From positions 21,328,001-21,392,000 of the forward strand of contig OU452201.1 of assembly GCA_911728435.2 (NCBI GenBank): a DNA stretch of 64,000 nucleotides, given 5' to 3'. Positions 34,931 through 46,411 of the stretch are shown here, piece after piece. The translations under genes and the position numbers were made by a program. Below the pieces are notes generated by a model, which saw only the letters and a list, made by a program, of their open reading frames with translations, had not been told where the DNA came from and did not search any database. Source of the stretch: Apoderus coryli. Its lineage: Eukaryota; Arthropoda; Insecta; Coleoptera; Attelabidae. Numbering within the stretch: position 1 is the first letter of the stretch; every line of letters starts with the position of its first letter.

Positions 34931-36175
34931 AAGAATTTGTACTACAGGTTTAATAACCAAGTAGATGTTTATGAAACCATTGAATTGCATCTTTCATTGG
35001 AACAATAATTGAATTGAAATAAAACTATAAAACTTGCTCTTACTTGTTTCTCCTTAAGCGGCGACATTAACATAAATTGGTTACGCATGGATTGGCTGCT
35101 GAATGCATATTACAGATAAGATCTTCAATGTTTAATTTTTCTCATATTAATGTTGATTTATAGGTCAGAAAATCTTTAGGGATTCAGTTGTCACTGGAAA
35201 TAACCTCCTACCACAGTCACACGCAACAGTTCTCAAATGTTTAGTAAATATATACCAATATGTGTATATTTAACCACCCCGTAGAGAAGAAAGCAACAGA
35301 GAGAGGGCTAGAGTGACATATCTATAAAATGGGCATGCGGCCAATGACACTTAGGGCGCAAACTGTTGTACTAGACCAAGCCAGGTTAACTAGAATGCTG
35401 CCATTCCATTGTAAGAGAGAATTTCCACAGGTAATTACCTATTTTAATTCCAGGCTACGCAGTGGTGGTACATGTTCTTTGGACATTTATGCTGTTTTAG
35501 TGCGAAACACAACTAATATAATGTATACGAAGTTCATAGGAAAATGATCGAAAATCTTATATGATTAAATAGCTGGAGAATATACGGTATCTCCATGGAA
35601 GTTATCCTGAATAATATATTGAACAACTTCTGCAGATTCAGTCTCTTGTAATGTTGCAAAGAATTATTAGTGGAGTGTTGTAGTCGCATGTTACTCAAAA
35701 TGGGCATAGTCAGCATAGTCTGGATATTTAGGGAGTTAGATTAATTAAGCTAGCAGGTACGCAGCACGCAATATGAGACTGTGGGTTTTATTATATTATA
35801 ATACATTAATTACTACATAGTATGTATGAACATCACCAGCTCTGAGCCGCAGTAAGCTTGGTCTGAACGTAAACGGCGCTCAGTGGTCAGTTTTGATGAT
35901 CTGATTGAGCAAAATTATTTTATGTTTAGAGCTTTAATAAATTGACACTTACTTTCAATAATGTGATTTTAAAACAATGTTCATTCTGGAAAAGCTAACT
36001 TGTAATTGTTTTCTCGTTTCAGTATATTGAAGAAAACTGGTAATAAATAAAGTTCAACAAGATTAGCCTAAACCATTTTATTATTCAACATAATTTTTTC
36101 ATGTAAATATGGTGAAATGTTTATGATTTCGTATGTGCACAACTCTTTCTTTGAAATTAAATTAAATATAGGTTA
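34931..36175. other. Gene-free stretch with one unassigned open frame
   Basis: A frame at 35329-35547 (starting MGMRPMTLRAQTVVL) includes a donor-like CAG/GTAATT at 35430, but no family or partner exon is evident. No element ends seen. Confidence 0.3.
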
Positions 36176-36500
36176 ATCACTCTCACTAGAATCTTGATTT
36201 TCAGCCGGATAGGTAGACATAGGCGATGTCAGCATTGCACTGACAGCTTTGGGTAACGATTCACTTTTTGTTGTGTTTGATACTTTTCTCAAACTTGTTA
36301 TTAATGGATCAGATGAGATTATGAGCATAAATATGTATTGTGTCCTCCATACTTTGAGCCCGACTAAATTTCCGACAATGATGTCCTCGGAAATGCTTGC
36401 TGTGTTTGTTTCGCGCTTCTTGCGCCTCCTCAGACATTTCTCCAATAGGCATAACTGTACTGTTCACTAATAATCCATCGTGAATTAGTTGTTATAATCA
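36176..36500 (-). pseudogene. C-terminal remnant of a TE-associated uncharacterised protein
   Basis: The minus strand reads QLIHDGLLVNSTVMPIGEMS, then EEAQEARNKHSKHFRGHHCR KFSR in one frame; after a one-base shift it continues IISSDPLITSLRK and ends ENQDSSESD with a stop at 36173-36175. The order H-G..LP-IG-SEEAQEARNK...RK.SR...SSDP matches, from memory, the C-terminus of large uncharacterised proteins that are repeated in insect and cnidarian genomes and thought to be transposon-encoded. The frameshift and an upstream stop just before the Gln make it a pseudogene. Confidence 0.5.
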
Positions 36501-37863
36501 CTATTTTCACACACGTAAGTCAAAACCGATTGATTTTTTATCTTGTGGAAGTTCATTTTTCCATCTGACAAATAAAATACGCCGAGTAAAACCATTCCTC
36601 AACGCTGAAAACGAATCGTAACTAGTAAGACTGCAAGTTACTGCAGCGGAATGGAGCACCCATACAAGCCTTAATACATGCTTGAAATAATAAAATCACA
36701 ATCATTAGAAATCTGTATCAATCCGATATTTTTCCAGTCTAATAAATAAAATGCATATTTAGAAAATTACAGTATATGCATACATAGGTTTTATCTATAG
36801 TTTCAATATGCAAATGAAAGCTTTGTAAATGTTTATATCGTAAAAATTAAAGAAACTAACCCATATTTACGATATCCGCGAAGAAAGCTCTACAGAAACC
36901 TTGGTATCTCAACACGGAAGTACTTCAGATTGTCCGCTAACTGCCCGAAAATATTACGTACCGCTTGCAGGGTTCTAAACTGCGTTTGAGACGCGCGACA
37001 AGTACTTAGTCAAATTTCTGCTTTATTGGTATGATAATGGGGAACTTTTTTGAACATTCAGTGACTATGTCGAAAATAGTTGGATATTGAGGTTTCGACG
37101 ACAAAGAGCTCACCGCAGTGTAGCGGGGCGAGGTGCGGCGGTCTGTTTAGTTTTAGTATTGGAATGTTACCTATGCCTTACGGTAAAGATAGGCTTTTGT
37201 TGCTTCTAGCTGGTGTTCTCTCTGATATGATATAGGTATTCAAATATTATCACAAGACAAGTTGTGCAGCCCTGCTGCCTGAAATCTCGTTTGTTTCCAG
37301 GAAATGTCTCTAAACTGTGAAAATCATTCGGCGAGATTTTTGATATATTTCGATCATAAGTTGACGTGGAGCGCTCATATGGTTTATATTTCTCTGAAAT
37401 TATGTAGGTATGCGTAGTTTGTCTATCAATGTGTCAAGGGCTGTTTTGTGATGACGTTTAATGCCTTAATTCAGAGCAAAATCTCATACGCTATACTTGC
37501 TTAGGGTCACTTTGGCATAACTCAATCGTTATATGTCTAAGTGTCTAAAATTTGCTAAACTAAAGGCAAATCTGTACACGCCACATTCTACGATTCATCG
37601 ATATCCGACGAGACATAGTGAAAACTTCTTAAGACCAACTCAAATTATCTGACAGATTATCTGAGTTTGTCTTGCCTAGATATGTGGGAGAGCTTTTACC
37701 TAAGATTAAATAATTGTCAGTAAGTCATTTTAATCTATGAAATAATTCCATGCGTTTGAAAGTCAAATAATGTATTTTATATTGAATTTGACGGATAGTG
37801 TATTTATTTGTTTGACTCTATTCTTTGAATTTTGTTCATTCTGCTATATTTGATATTTGTTTA
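36501..37863. other. Gene-free stretch
   Basis: No features supported. Around 37080-37150 the sequence is locally GC-richer, without a frame or repeat that I can name. Confidence 0.35.
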
Positions 37864-38198
37864 GGGGCCGGTATTATAAAACTATTTTGACAGATAACTA
37901 AAAGTTAACTTGTTGCATGACGTCACATTTTATAGTTAACTGCAAAATGTAGCGGTTACCGTTAACGGGAGGATGGGGTAGAAAATCGTGGTTTTCGACA
38001 GTTTTTCCCATATTATTAACCTCGTTTTTATTGTTTGGTTGTTTCTTCATTGGTAAAGTTTAATGCTCGTCTATCCATATATTTTTGTTAATATTTAGCA
38101 AAGACAAAACAAAAACACTGACGCACACTGCACAGACTCACAGTACAGTGACACCCGAGCAAAAAATTCTAGGTTATTTTTTGCCTTCTTCTTCTTCT

Positions 38199-38235
<37 letters not shown>

Positions 38236-38593
38236 CTATTATTGGCCTCTACAATTAAGGTAATTCAACCATCTTTGTTAGTTATTTAAAATTGAGTGAG
38301 TTTTGGACCTACAGTTTAGCGTGGAATCGGAACCACGGTCATCGACTGCCAGATGCCAGCACCTACGACTATGTAGTCCAAACTACTTGGTATAGGCAAG
38401 TGTACCGACTCGGTCGGGAGCACCGTCCACTCTTCCAATCACCATCTACGCGACTTCATATGGGCATCTCCCGCCCCATTCTTCTTCTGCTTCATTTTAT
38501 TTTTAGAAATGAGGCATTGATAAAACATACATTTTTAAGCTAAAGTTAACCATGACTGTTAAAAGTTAACTTCAAATGTTTATAATACCGGGC
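37864..38593. mobile_element. MITE with GCCGGTATTATAAA ends
   Basis: The left end GGGGCCGGTATTATAAAAC and the right end, TATAATACCGGGC on the plus strand, are inverted. A subterminal AAAGTTAACTT occurs at both ends (about 37901 and 38561), with AACTGTTAA-like variants. Length is about 730 bases. A CT microsatellite lies inside. One interior frame (38292-38543) has no recognised content. Confidence 0.7.
38203..38230. repeat. (CT)n microsatellite
   Basis: Fourteen CT repeats preceded by CTT-rich sequence, inside the MITE. Confidence 0.95.
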
Positions 38594-39782
38594 AGACGTC
38601 TGTAAACATTTATGTACAGGGTCTACAAGTAAGAATGGACACCGACTCTCTCGAAAACAAATCATCGTTCGATTTTAGGAAAAAAATATTTTTAGTAAAA
38701 GTGGAGATAAGGATAATCGTTGGAAAATAGTTTTGACTTCCTAAATTGACCGGTAGAGGGCAAAAAAACTACTTAATAAATTGGAAAACCTGTTTAGTTT
38801 ACATAAGTGGAAAACACACTAGTAATAATTACCCGATGGAAAATTAACTTTTTTACATAGAGTTGTTTTGTTGAAAACACGTTGTGTTGCTTTCTTCATT
38901 CATTCGTTTATCCGATTAGAATAAAATTAGGGCTCTTAGAAAGGTATTATTTAAGAGTTTCATCAAAAATATCGGAGCTTTTATTTTTTTTAAAACATAG
39001 CCGCTAGATTTAAGTTCATAGTAATGTCTCTGACTTGTTTTCACCTACTTATTAACAAATTTCTGTAAAAATCAGGAGTGTGATAAAAAACCTTACGTTT
39101 TTTTATTGCAAGAAATTTTAAAATATCAATTATAAAAAATATATTTAAAATATCTAAAATGGAAACCGGAAATTTATTTTTACTATCCATAAATATTTTT
39201 TTTTGTAATTTAAACCAAACAATTGTATTATTTCAAGACTAATTTTAGTACCAGTAGTAAAACAGAAACATATAACTGTTATATGATTAACCAAACTTAA
39301 TAGTAATAAAAATGGCATCCTAACTTTAAAGAAAATTGAAAAATTAAGGTTATTTATTTATCAATATTGATATTTTTATTAGAGCACTGAAACTAAAAGA
39401 AAATCCTAACTCCGTTTATGATTCTTGTAACATGTTTTTTGTTCTCCACCATTTTATCTAATAACTGCTCCTTAAAGTGCTATTGAAGCAGCCACCACAC
39501 TTTTCGTTATCATGGACAAATTATACCAAGTATAATGTTGATGGCTATGGTTGCACAATATTATTACGGTGTTACGCGGTGTATGTATCCAATTTTAGAG
39601 GTTCGGTTGTATCTGAATAGCTATACATTGTAATCATTAGATGTGCTGCTATGCACTTCATTAGAAGCCAAGAAGACGTTAAGATTATCTTTTAAATTAC
39701 TTGAAAGTAAAGTAAAAAGTTTTTATGGGGGATCTACTGAGAACTCTTCCGGTATTGTTAAAGATTGCCATTTTATCTGAAT
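38594..39782. other. Gene-free stretch
   Basis: Nothing supported. A lone ACAGGGTCTACAAG at 38617 recalls CAGGGTG-type ends but is unpaired. Confidence 0.35.
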
Positions 39783-39956
39783 TGATGTTGATAGTTTTGA
39801 ATCTAGGTTAGTGGAAATAGACGTTGTGAGAATAATTAAATCTACCGATTATTTGGAAGAAAAGTACAGTGCTTTCATTTTAAAAGTTGACATGATTTTC
39901 AGCAAAAACACGTCAATTTTGCTTTTGAGAGAGACCATCAAATCCACTGTTAGTTG
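39783..39956 (+). other. Coding-like fragment, unassigned
   Basis: An open frame without ATG reads IDVDSFESRLVEIDVVRII, then STDYLEEKYSAFILKVDMIF, to a TGA. The composition (charged residues mixed with hydrophobic ones) is more protein-like than the surrounding AT-driven frames. No family recognised. Confidence 0.2.
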
Positions 39957-40118
39957 AATTTTGTGCTCCACCCTTCACCACCAGCCACCAGAACGTTAAA
40001 TGCCATTCACTATTTTGTAACATATTATTTTAAGTAGCTTAAAAAGTTCTATCCGTATACCATCTGTATCTCAGATAAAGGAAAACATCAAAGTAGCAGA
40101 CCAAAAATCAGACAATAA

Positions 40119-40397
40119 TTATATTAAATGTTTAAAGTGAACTAGATTATTATTGCCTATTGTTAAATTTTTGTCGGACTTTTCGTAATGTTTCTGAGAT
40201 AGGATTTCGTCTTTATCGGTCTGGTTTGCTAGCGACTGGGTGATTAATGGATTTTCTACATTTTTTGAAAGTTCTAAATAGAGGATTTCTTCTATGAAAA
40301 TAGTCAAATCCAACCAACAAAGGTTTTGAAGTTCATCCTCAATTTTTCCCTTGATTAGGGTTTTTGTTTTCTTAAATTTTGCTACTATGAAATCCAA
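40119..40397 (-). other. Unassigned open frame of 92 codons
   Basis: It reads MDFIVAKFKKTKTLIKGKIE, then ELQNLCWLDLTIFIEEILYL. It is Lys/Glu/Leu/Asn-rich with no recognised motif, splice context or neighbour to support it. It may be a fragment of an old element, or chance. Confidence 0.2.
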
Positions 40398-40697
40398 TGT
40401 GTGTATTATTTTTTGTCCAATCCCTACAACGTTTCGATGCTGGTTCGCATATTAATCAGGTATCATTTCAGGTACATTCAAAAATATATCATATAGTTAA
40501 GTATAAATAAAAACAAAATATACATTTAAATGTTACAATAGACATTTGCTTATGCACAAACAAATGAAAAGACTTTGAAATATTTTTTTTTTTAAAATAG
40601 ACAATTAATATTATGCTCATATATTGTTTCTTCTATTACTTAATCCTACTCACACCCTATAGACGTATTTAAAAATAAATGTGTTTGTGAATTGTCT

Positions 40698-41041
40698 AGT
40701 GTAACTTTGAAACAACGTATGCTTTGGTTTATTTTTAATTTTAAACAAACTGGATTTCTAAGTACCTAACTAAATTTGTTTTAAAATTCGAGCCCAAAAC
40801 CACAAGAATTTGAAGGACAGCAATCTCACAGATTTCTCAAAAATGCTGCGATATATTTAGGTTAAAAATGGCATTTTCATCGGTAGAATTGCTCTATTTT
40901 CAACCAGATCATTCAACAATATACCTTTTAGTTAAAATAGGAGTAGATGGGTTTTTCGGGTGTACGTTACGTTTTGTTTTGACTCCAGTTATCTTTTCTT
41001 ATTTTCTTAAAGGACAAAAGTGTTCATACAATTAGATGGTA
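40698..41041 (+). repeat. Left member of an inverted, order-permuted repeat (blocks A-B)
   Basis: Block A (40698-40949) starts GTGTAACTTTGAAACAACGT and block B (40950-41041) contains GGGTGTACGTTACGTT. Both recur in reverse complement on the other side of the Penelope element, but in the order A' then B' with about 225 bases between them, not B' then A' as a simple inverted duplication would give. The blocks are noncoding. Confidence 0.75.
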
Positions 41042-41364
41042 ATAGTATAGGATACCCATCTTGAAGTTAGACACCTAAATAAGGTTCAATTTAAAAAACG
41101 CGTTTATAACATCTTATGGGCGAGGCAAACAGCGAACACTGAAAATAAGCGGGATAATTAAAATGACCCATGCAGGTTTATAGGCAAATGATTTTTGTTA
41201 TATGATTAGGTATTCTCCTTCATTTTTTTTGTCTGTGTTTTTTCTTTAGTTCTTCTTTTTTTATTATCGTTTGTTTGTTACTGAAAATATTTTTTTTGTG
41301 AAATTGGTTTAGTTTTTGAAAAAGGTGTAACACTGTAATTGGTTATATATATTGGTATTATACT

Positions 41365-41376
41365 GTATTTACTATA
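41365..41376. other. Target-site duplication of the Penelope-like element (left)
   Basis: GTATTTACTATA here is repeated exactly at 43728-43739, on the other side of the element. Twelve bases fits the range known for Penelope-like elements. Confidence 0.85.
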
Positions 41377-41434
41377 AAATAACTAAAGAGAATCCCAGTC
41401 GCAACCTCAACAAAATTTATTTAAAAACACTTCT

Positions 41435-41474
41435 GGATCACATGTTTCGCCCACAATTGGGCATCATCAGATCC
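41435..41474 (-). ncRNA. Hammerhead ribozyme (type I-like) of the Penelope-like element
   Basis: On the minus strand: stem I strand GGAT, core CTGATGA (41464-41470), stem II GCCC/GGGC with loop AATTGT, core GAAA (41445-41448), then CATG, TG and stem I strand ATCC. Stem I pairs GGAT with ATCC and can extend outward. Stem III would be very short, or formed by the self-complementary CATG in a dimer, as described for Penelope ribozymes. The base at the cleavage position (17) reads G, where A, C or U is required, so this copy is probably inactive. Hammerheads in the terminal repeats of Penelope-like elements are established. Confidence 0.8.
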
Positions 41475-41748
41475 AACAGATCTATAAGAAGAAATTCAAA
41501 AATTGTAAATAACTTAAAGTACAACAAGGTAACGAAAAACTTACATGTCAAACAAATTGCTCGAGGCATCTAATATGTTATGGGTTAAAAATTATCAAAA
41601 CAACACATTGTAACAATCACAAACACTCTAAAATTGACTATCGATACATTAAGAATCTGAATTTAAAATCTATCAGCTGGCATAGTAAAGTTTAATATAA
41701 TATAAAAAGGCCGTATAACACAAAAAATACATATTTATTATTTATCTA

Positions 41749-43727
41749 TTATTTATCTAGTGAGAGGTTGTTAAATACGAGGTGCGGTTCGAATGTAAAG
41801 ACATCGTTAACACATTGTAAAATTGGGCTCTTTTTAGCCTTTGAGATCTCCATTTTCTCTAACAGGTTCAACTTTTGACCCTTATTACAGATGTGTAAAA
41901 TTTCTGGAGTATCCGGAGGACAGTGTCCTTCTTCCAGTAAATGGTTCGCGAAGGCAGACTTGGTAACAGTTATTTCTGTGTCTTTGTATTTGGTATATTC
42001 CCTAAGGTGTTCCTTAAATCTTGTTGAGAATCTTCTGCCAGACTGACCAACATATACCGCGGGACAGTCCATGCAGTTAAGAGTATAGACACCCGACTTA
42101 GACAAAGGATCCAACCGATCCTTAACCCTAACAATGTGCTTCTTCAAGGTGTTATTAGTTTTAAACGCAACTGTCACACTGTGAGGAGCAAATATTCGGC
42201 TTATTTTTGAAGAAACACCACCAAAGTACGTCACAGACCGGAAGATTCTGTTGGAGGGGTTGCTGACAATGTTGTAGGTGAATTTATATTTGTTCAGATA
42301 ACGGTAGAAAAGCTTATCGATTGTTTTGAGAGGAAAACCATTGTTGAAAGCTAGCTGTTTGATGATGTTGTGTTCTTTATTAAAAGCGTCGATGGAAAGA
42401 GGAAGATTAAACAGTCTAAAAAATAACGAATGGAACGTCGAGAACTTATGAGAGGGCGGTGAGTTTGAGTGGTATTGTATGATGTTGTCCGTAGCTGAAG
42501 GTTTTCTGTAAATCTCTAGCTCAATATGGTCTCCTCTTCGCTTCAATAAAAGGTCTAAGAAGGGTAGGACTCCATCCTTTTCCAACTCTGATGTAAATGT
42601 TATTTTACTATGTAAGGAGTTCAAAAATAACAAAAAATTATTCAGACCTAACTCATCTCCCGTCCAGATCACGCAAATGTCGTCAACATATCTTCTATAT
42701 AGTGAAAGTGAATCTGCAAAGTTACTAACCATGATCCTTCTCTCTAATCCGTGCATGAAAACTTCACTTAGAAACGGGGATAAACAAGATCCCATTGCCA
42801 ACCCATCTTTCTGTGCATAAAATTTTTTGTTAAATTGGAAAAAATTTTGGTCTAGGGCGACAGAAAGCAATGTGATTAGATGTTCAACATTCAATCTCGA
42901 TAAATCGGACTTGATCAGCATGTCACGGACTATATCTATGCATTCAGATGGCGGAACGCTTGGGAACAAGTTTTTAACATCCAGGGATAACAAAATTGAA
43001 TTCTCAGGTATAGAGATCTCCTTCAACTGGTTGGCAAATTCGATGGTGTTTTTAATTGAAACATCATTTGTGAAACATGTGGTCTCTCTGAGGACCTCAT
43101 TCAGCCATGAGGACAGCCGGTAACATGGTTTGTCCACAAAAGATACCACAGGTCTTATTGGGATATCTTCCTTATGAACCTTAGGTAGCCCGTACAACAA
43201 CGGTGTCTTTGGATTCATGGGGGTTAATTTCTCTTTTGATGTTCCAAAATATTCCAACGTTAAACTGGTAGACTGTAATTGTTGTTTTACTTTGTTAAAA
43301 AATATGTTAGTGGGGTCTCTCCCTAAAACTGTAAAATCATCGGGGTTCAGAAAAGTCTCAACTTTCTCCACATAATCAGGCCTTTTAAGAATCACCAAAC
43401 AAGAGCCCTTATCCGCCCTCGTCGCAACTAGGTCATTGGAAGCAATTTTAGTTTTGATATTCCTCATTATTGTCTGAGAATATCCAGATCGGACCGATTT
43501 AGGAGTTCCCGTATTCAAAGTATTAACTATTTGAGCCCTTAATATATTTTTATCTGGTATGTTTGTGGTTTTTAAAATATTCTCACATTCGACCGCTAAC
43601 ATCTCTTTGTCTTCAAAGGTTATATTGTTATGAAAATTAAACTTAAGGTTGTGACATAAGATGTAATTTTCTTCGGTCTTAAATTTTACATCTGTCAGGT
43701 TAAGAACCCTGTCGTGAAATTTGTGGT
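41749..43727 (-). CDS. Penelope-like reverse transcriptase with GIY-YIG endonuclease, N-terminally truncated
   Basis: The frame is open from the element border to a stop at 41749, about 660 codons; the first ATG is 43600-43602 (617 codons). The N-terminal part before that ATG reads RVLNLTDVKFKTEENYILCH, a conserved Penelope region, so the true start is missing. Counting from the ATG: TRADKGSCLVILKRPDYVEK near 62, LLYGLPKVHKEDIPIRPVVS near 140, SLDVKNLFPSVPP with the first catalytic Asp near 208, and GLAMGSCLSPFLSEVFMHGL near 268. YVDD follows near 308, then the GIY-YIG domain from about 500 (GVYTLNCMD, VYVGQSGRRFSTRFKEH). All catalytic motifs are intact, so only the 5' truncation and loss of the promoter repeat show that it is a dead copy. 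Confidence 0.95.
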
Positions 43728-43739
43728 GTATTTACTATA
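43728..43739. other. Target-site duplication of the Penelope-like element (right)
   Basis: Exact second copy of GTATTTACTATA. Confidence 0.85.
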
Positions 43740-43867
43740 CTTTGTATGTTATTTTATTGTATTTGTTATGGAAATTGGGTTATCTGAACAGACAGTTTTG
43801 GTCAGTAGATTAAAATTGAACTGAAACTCGCCCAATTAAAAAAAATAAAGGCCTTTATTATTATTAT

Positions 43868-44430
43868 CTACTCCTATTTTAACTAAAAGGTATATTGTTG
43901 AATGATCTGGTTGAAAATAGAGCAATTCTACCGATGAAAATACCATTTTTAACCTAAACATATCGCAGAATTTTTGGGAAATATGTGAGATTGCTGCCCT
44001 TCAAATTCTTGCGGTTTTGGGCTCGAATTTTAAAACAAATTTAGTTAGGTACTTGGAAATCCAGTTTGTTTAAAATTAAAAATAAACAAAAGTATACGTT
44101 GTTTCAAAGTTATACTATTATAATAGCTTGTAACAAGATCATACAAAATATATACTGAGCTTAAAGTAACGTATCTCTTCCCAAATGAATCAAACGGCAA
44201 ATGAATCAAGTACTTTATACAAAAAATCGTGATTTCTTTGTCAAAGAGTGGCGCTCTTTAGGTAAATGCAATTCTTTTATAATAAGACAAAAAACGGCAA
44301 AGGAATGAATTACGTTGTCTTAAAATAACCATTTTTATCAGTGTACCATCTAATTGTATGAACACTTTTGTCCTTTAAGAAAAGATAACTGGAGTCAAAA
44401 CAGAACGTAACGTACACCCAAAAAAACTTC
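43868..44430 (-). repeat. Right member of the inverted, order-permuted repeat (A'-filler-B')
   Basis: 43868-44117 is the reverse complement of block A, with small differences. 44344-44430 is the reverse complement of block B. The roughly 225 bases between them are not seen on the left side. Read on the minus strand the order is B, filler, A, while the left side is A, B: the arrangement expected if the left side is a junction of two tandem units. Confidence 0.75.
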
Positions 44431-44569
44431 GGAATGAAGTTTTAATTTTTAACCAAATCGTTTTCACAAATGAAAAATAAAAGTTAGATCGTGTGTATAT
44501 TTTAATGCCAAAATGCTTCATTTCAATAAATTGTCATACAGATCTCCTGTATAGGTAGGTTTAAAATCA

Positions 44570-44833
44570 GTGGGTTTGCAGCGGACCCTCCACTGCGACC
44601 ACAGAGGGTCTATTGTGGCTTATCCTATTCATATTTCGCCCAGCAGCTCAATCTTAATGAAGTCGATTAATTTGTTGGGTGAGCTTTCTTTTAGACTCGC
44701 TGGTAGAAAGGTTACATCCCCAAATATTGCGAATCTAGTTCTAGCTACAGCAAGAACACGGTACATGTTCCGCCATCTCAGCATCCTCCAGGCACAATCA
44801 GCACTGGGAAGAGACCCCAACCTCGAGAGATGA
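44570..44833 (-). pseudogene. Possible retroelement coding remnant, family unrecognised
   Basis: The minus strand carries GSLPSADCAWRMLRWRNMYR, then VLAVARTRFAIFGDVTFLPA and SPNKLIDFIKIELLGEI before a stop. The sequence is locally GC-richer than its surroundings, and the frame is protein-like. I suspect an old retrotransposon segment but cannot name it. The plus-strand frame over the same bases is equally open and is probably a shadow. Confidence 0.3.
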
Positions 44834-46411
44834 TGATTGAAATGACAGTGACCAGTATACAGGGTGTCCTACGGTGGCAACCCATTAGATTATTTCAGAA
44901 ACTACTTCAAATTGAATTTTGAAAATTTCAGTGTCTATATTGTCAAATATGCTCTACTCAAATAATATAATATCAACGGCATAGCACTTCCGGTTATACC
45001 GGAAGTTGATGGCAACTTTGTTATTTTAAATGGAACACGCTATGTATTATTACATTTTTGGATTCTAAATAAGATTTCAGACATATTTTATGTATCATGT
45101 CCTATTCCTAACGTCAGTCGTTTTTGACCTATATCAAGATTTATGTCAAAATTGACAGTTTAGGGCTCCATAGGAATTCCCTTTTTTTTTCTTGTAAATC
45201 AGTATTTAATAATTATTTTGCAGGTATTTTCTTATCAGGTGGGATCTTCTTTTTCGAATTGACGAGACACTTTCTGATTAGTTTATACAGGGTGGTCAAA
45301 AAATTATATTGAAAACGGTTCAAGAAAAACAGTTGAAAGTCAATTTTTTTTCAAATGGAATGGGTATATTATTATTATTTTATCTTCCTTAGCATTAAAC
45401 AATAATGCAATTTTGTAATAGGTTATCATTTTCTAAAATGCACAGTTTTCGAAATATCGTCATTTTAACTTTTTCTGCAGCGCCTACCGTTGTCTCTCTG
45501 GAAGCTAGCTAATTAATTTAGTTAGCCATGAAAATAATGACATTTGTCTGAATTAGCATAAACGTCAAACTAAATATGAAATTAGTTGTTGCTATCCAAC
45601 CAGTCGTTATTTATCAATATTTGTGATCATTATATTTTACAATAACTATTACAAAATGGAAAATATTTATTCATATGCTGATATTGTAAATGTATTAGTA
45701 ATCCATGGAGAATGTAACAAAATGGGTGTTCATGGATATTGTATATTATTTAATTTAATTTGGTTTAAAATTTTCAGTTAATTTCCTGCTATGATTTAGG
45801 GATGGTGTATAATATTTAGCAACGTAAGCTCTGGAAATTTGATACACATAAGTTTGTGTTAGTAAGACAAGACAGTGTTAATACACATAAACGTTATTAT
45901 GGGTTACCTATGTATTTCGATTCTCTAGGGAAATACCGTTTGTAATCGATAATTTCTCTTATAATTTGTGGTTTTTGCTATGTTACTATTATCAGCCTAT
46001 GTAATTTACAAACAGTTACTTGTTGCACATGTTATTTTGTATTCATTATTTGCATATCCTTAGTTCTAACAGTAGTAACTGTTAAAATCCACTTCAACAC
46101 TGATAAACTAGAAATGTTGTTAGGATGTTAAGAGATTGGTTGTTATTCTACGGATAGCACTTCTTACTGAAAGTTTTATGGGATGGCGAAAAGTTTTTAA
46201 AGTTCTGACACAGTGTCCAATATATACGACCGGAAAAATCAAAGTTTTCTACGAGTTGTGTACGTTGTTATTTATATAAAAAGCTGAACACACAGTTAAG
46301 GATAAGTTCAAATATAATAATATCTCGCATACTGTTTTTAAGCTATGCATAGCTACAAAACTACACGTGGAACAACTAACTACTCTATTCAATAATTAGA
46401 AAAAAAAAGAA
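44834..46411. other. Gene-free stretch with two unpaired mariner-like termini
   Basis: TATACAGGGTGTCCTACGG (about 44857) and TATACAGGGTGGTCAAAAA (about 45284) look like Tc1/mariner-type ends in the same orientation. Neither has an inverted partner nearby. Nothing else supported. Confidence 0.4.

Larger units (their letters stand above)
41377..43727 (-). mobile_element. 5'-truncated Penelope-like element with hammerhead ribozyme
   Basis: The 2351-base insertion is defined by exact 12-bp flanking duplications. On the minus strand it begins inside the reading frame (so 5'-truncated), encodes reverse transcriptase and a GIY-YIG endonuclease, then has about 370 bases of 3' sequence containing a hammerhead ribozyme. 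No second upstream copy of the terminal repeat (pLTR) is present. It is inserted between the arms of the repeat at 40698-41041 and 43868-44430, which therefore is older. Confidence 0.9.

Noticed and set aside
42827..43123. 98-codon plus-strand frame
   Set aside because: It lies opposite the Penelope reverse transcriptase and has no independent support.
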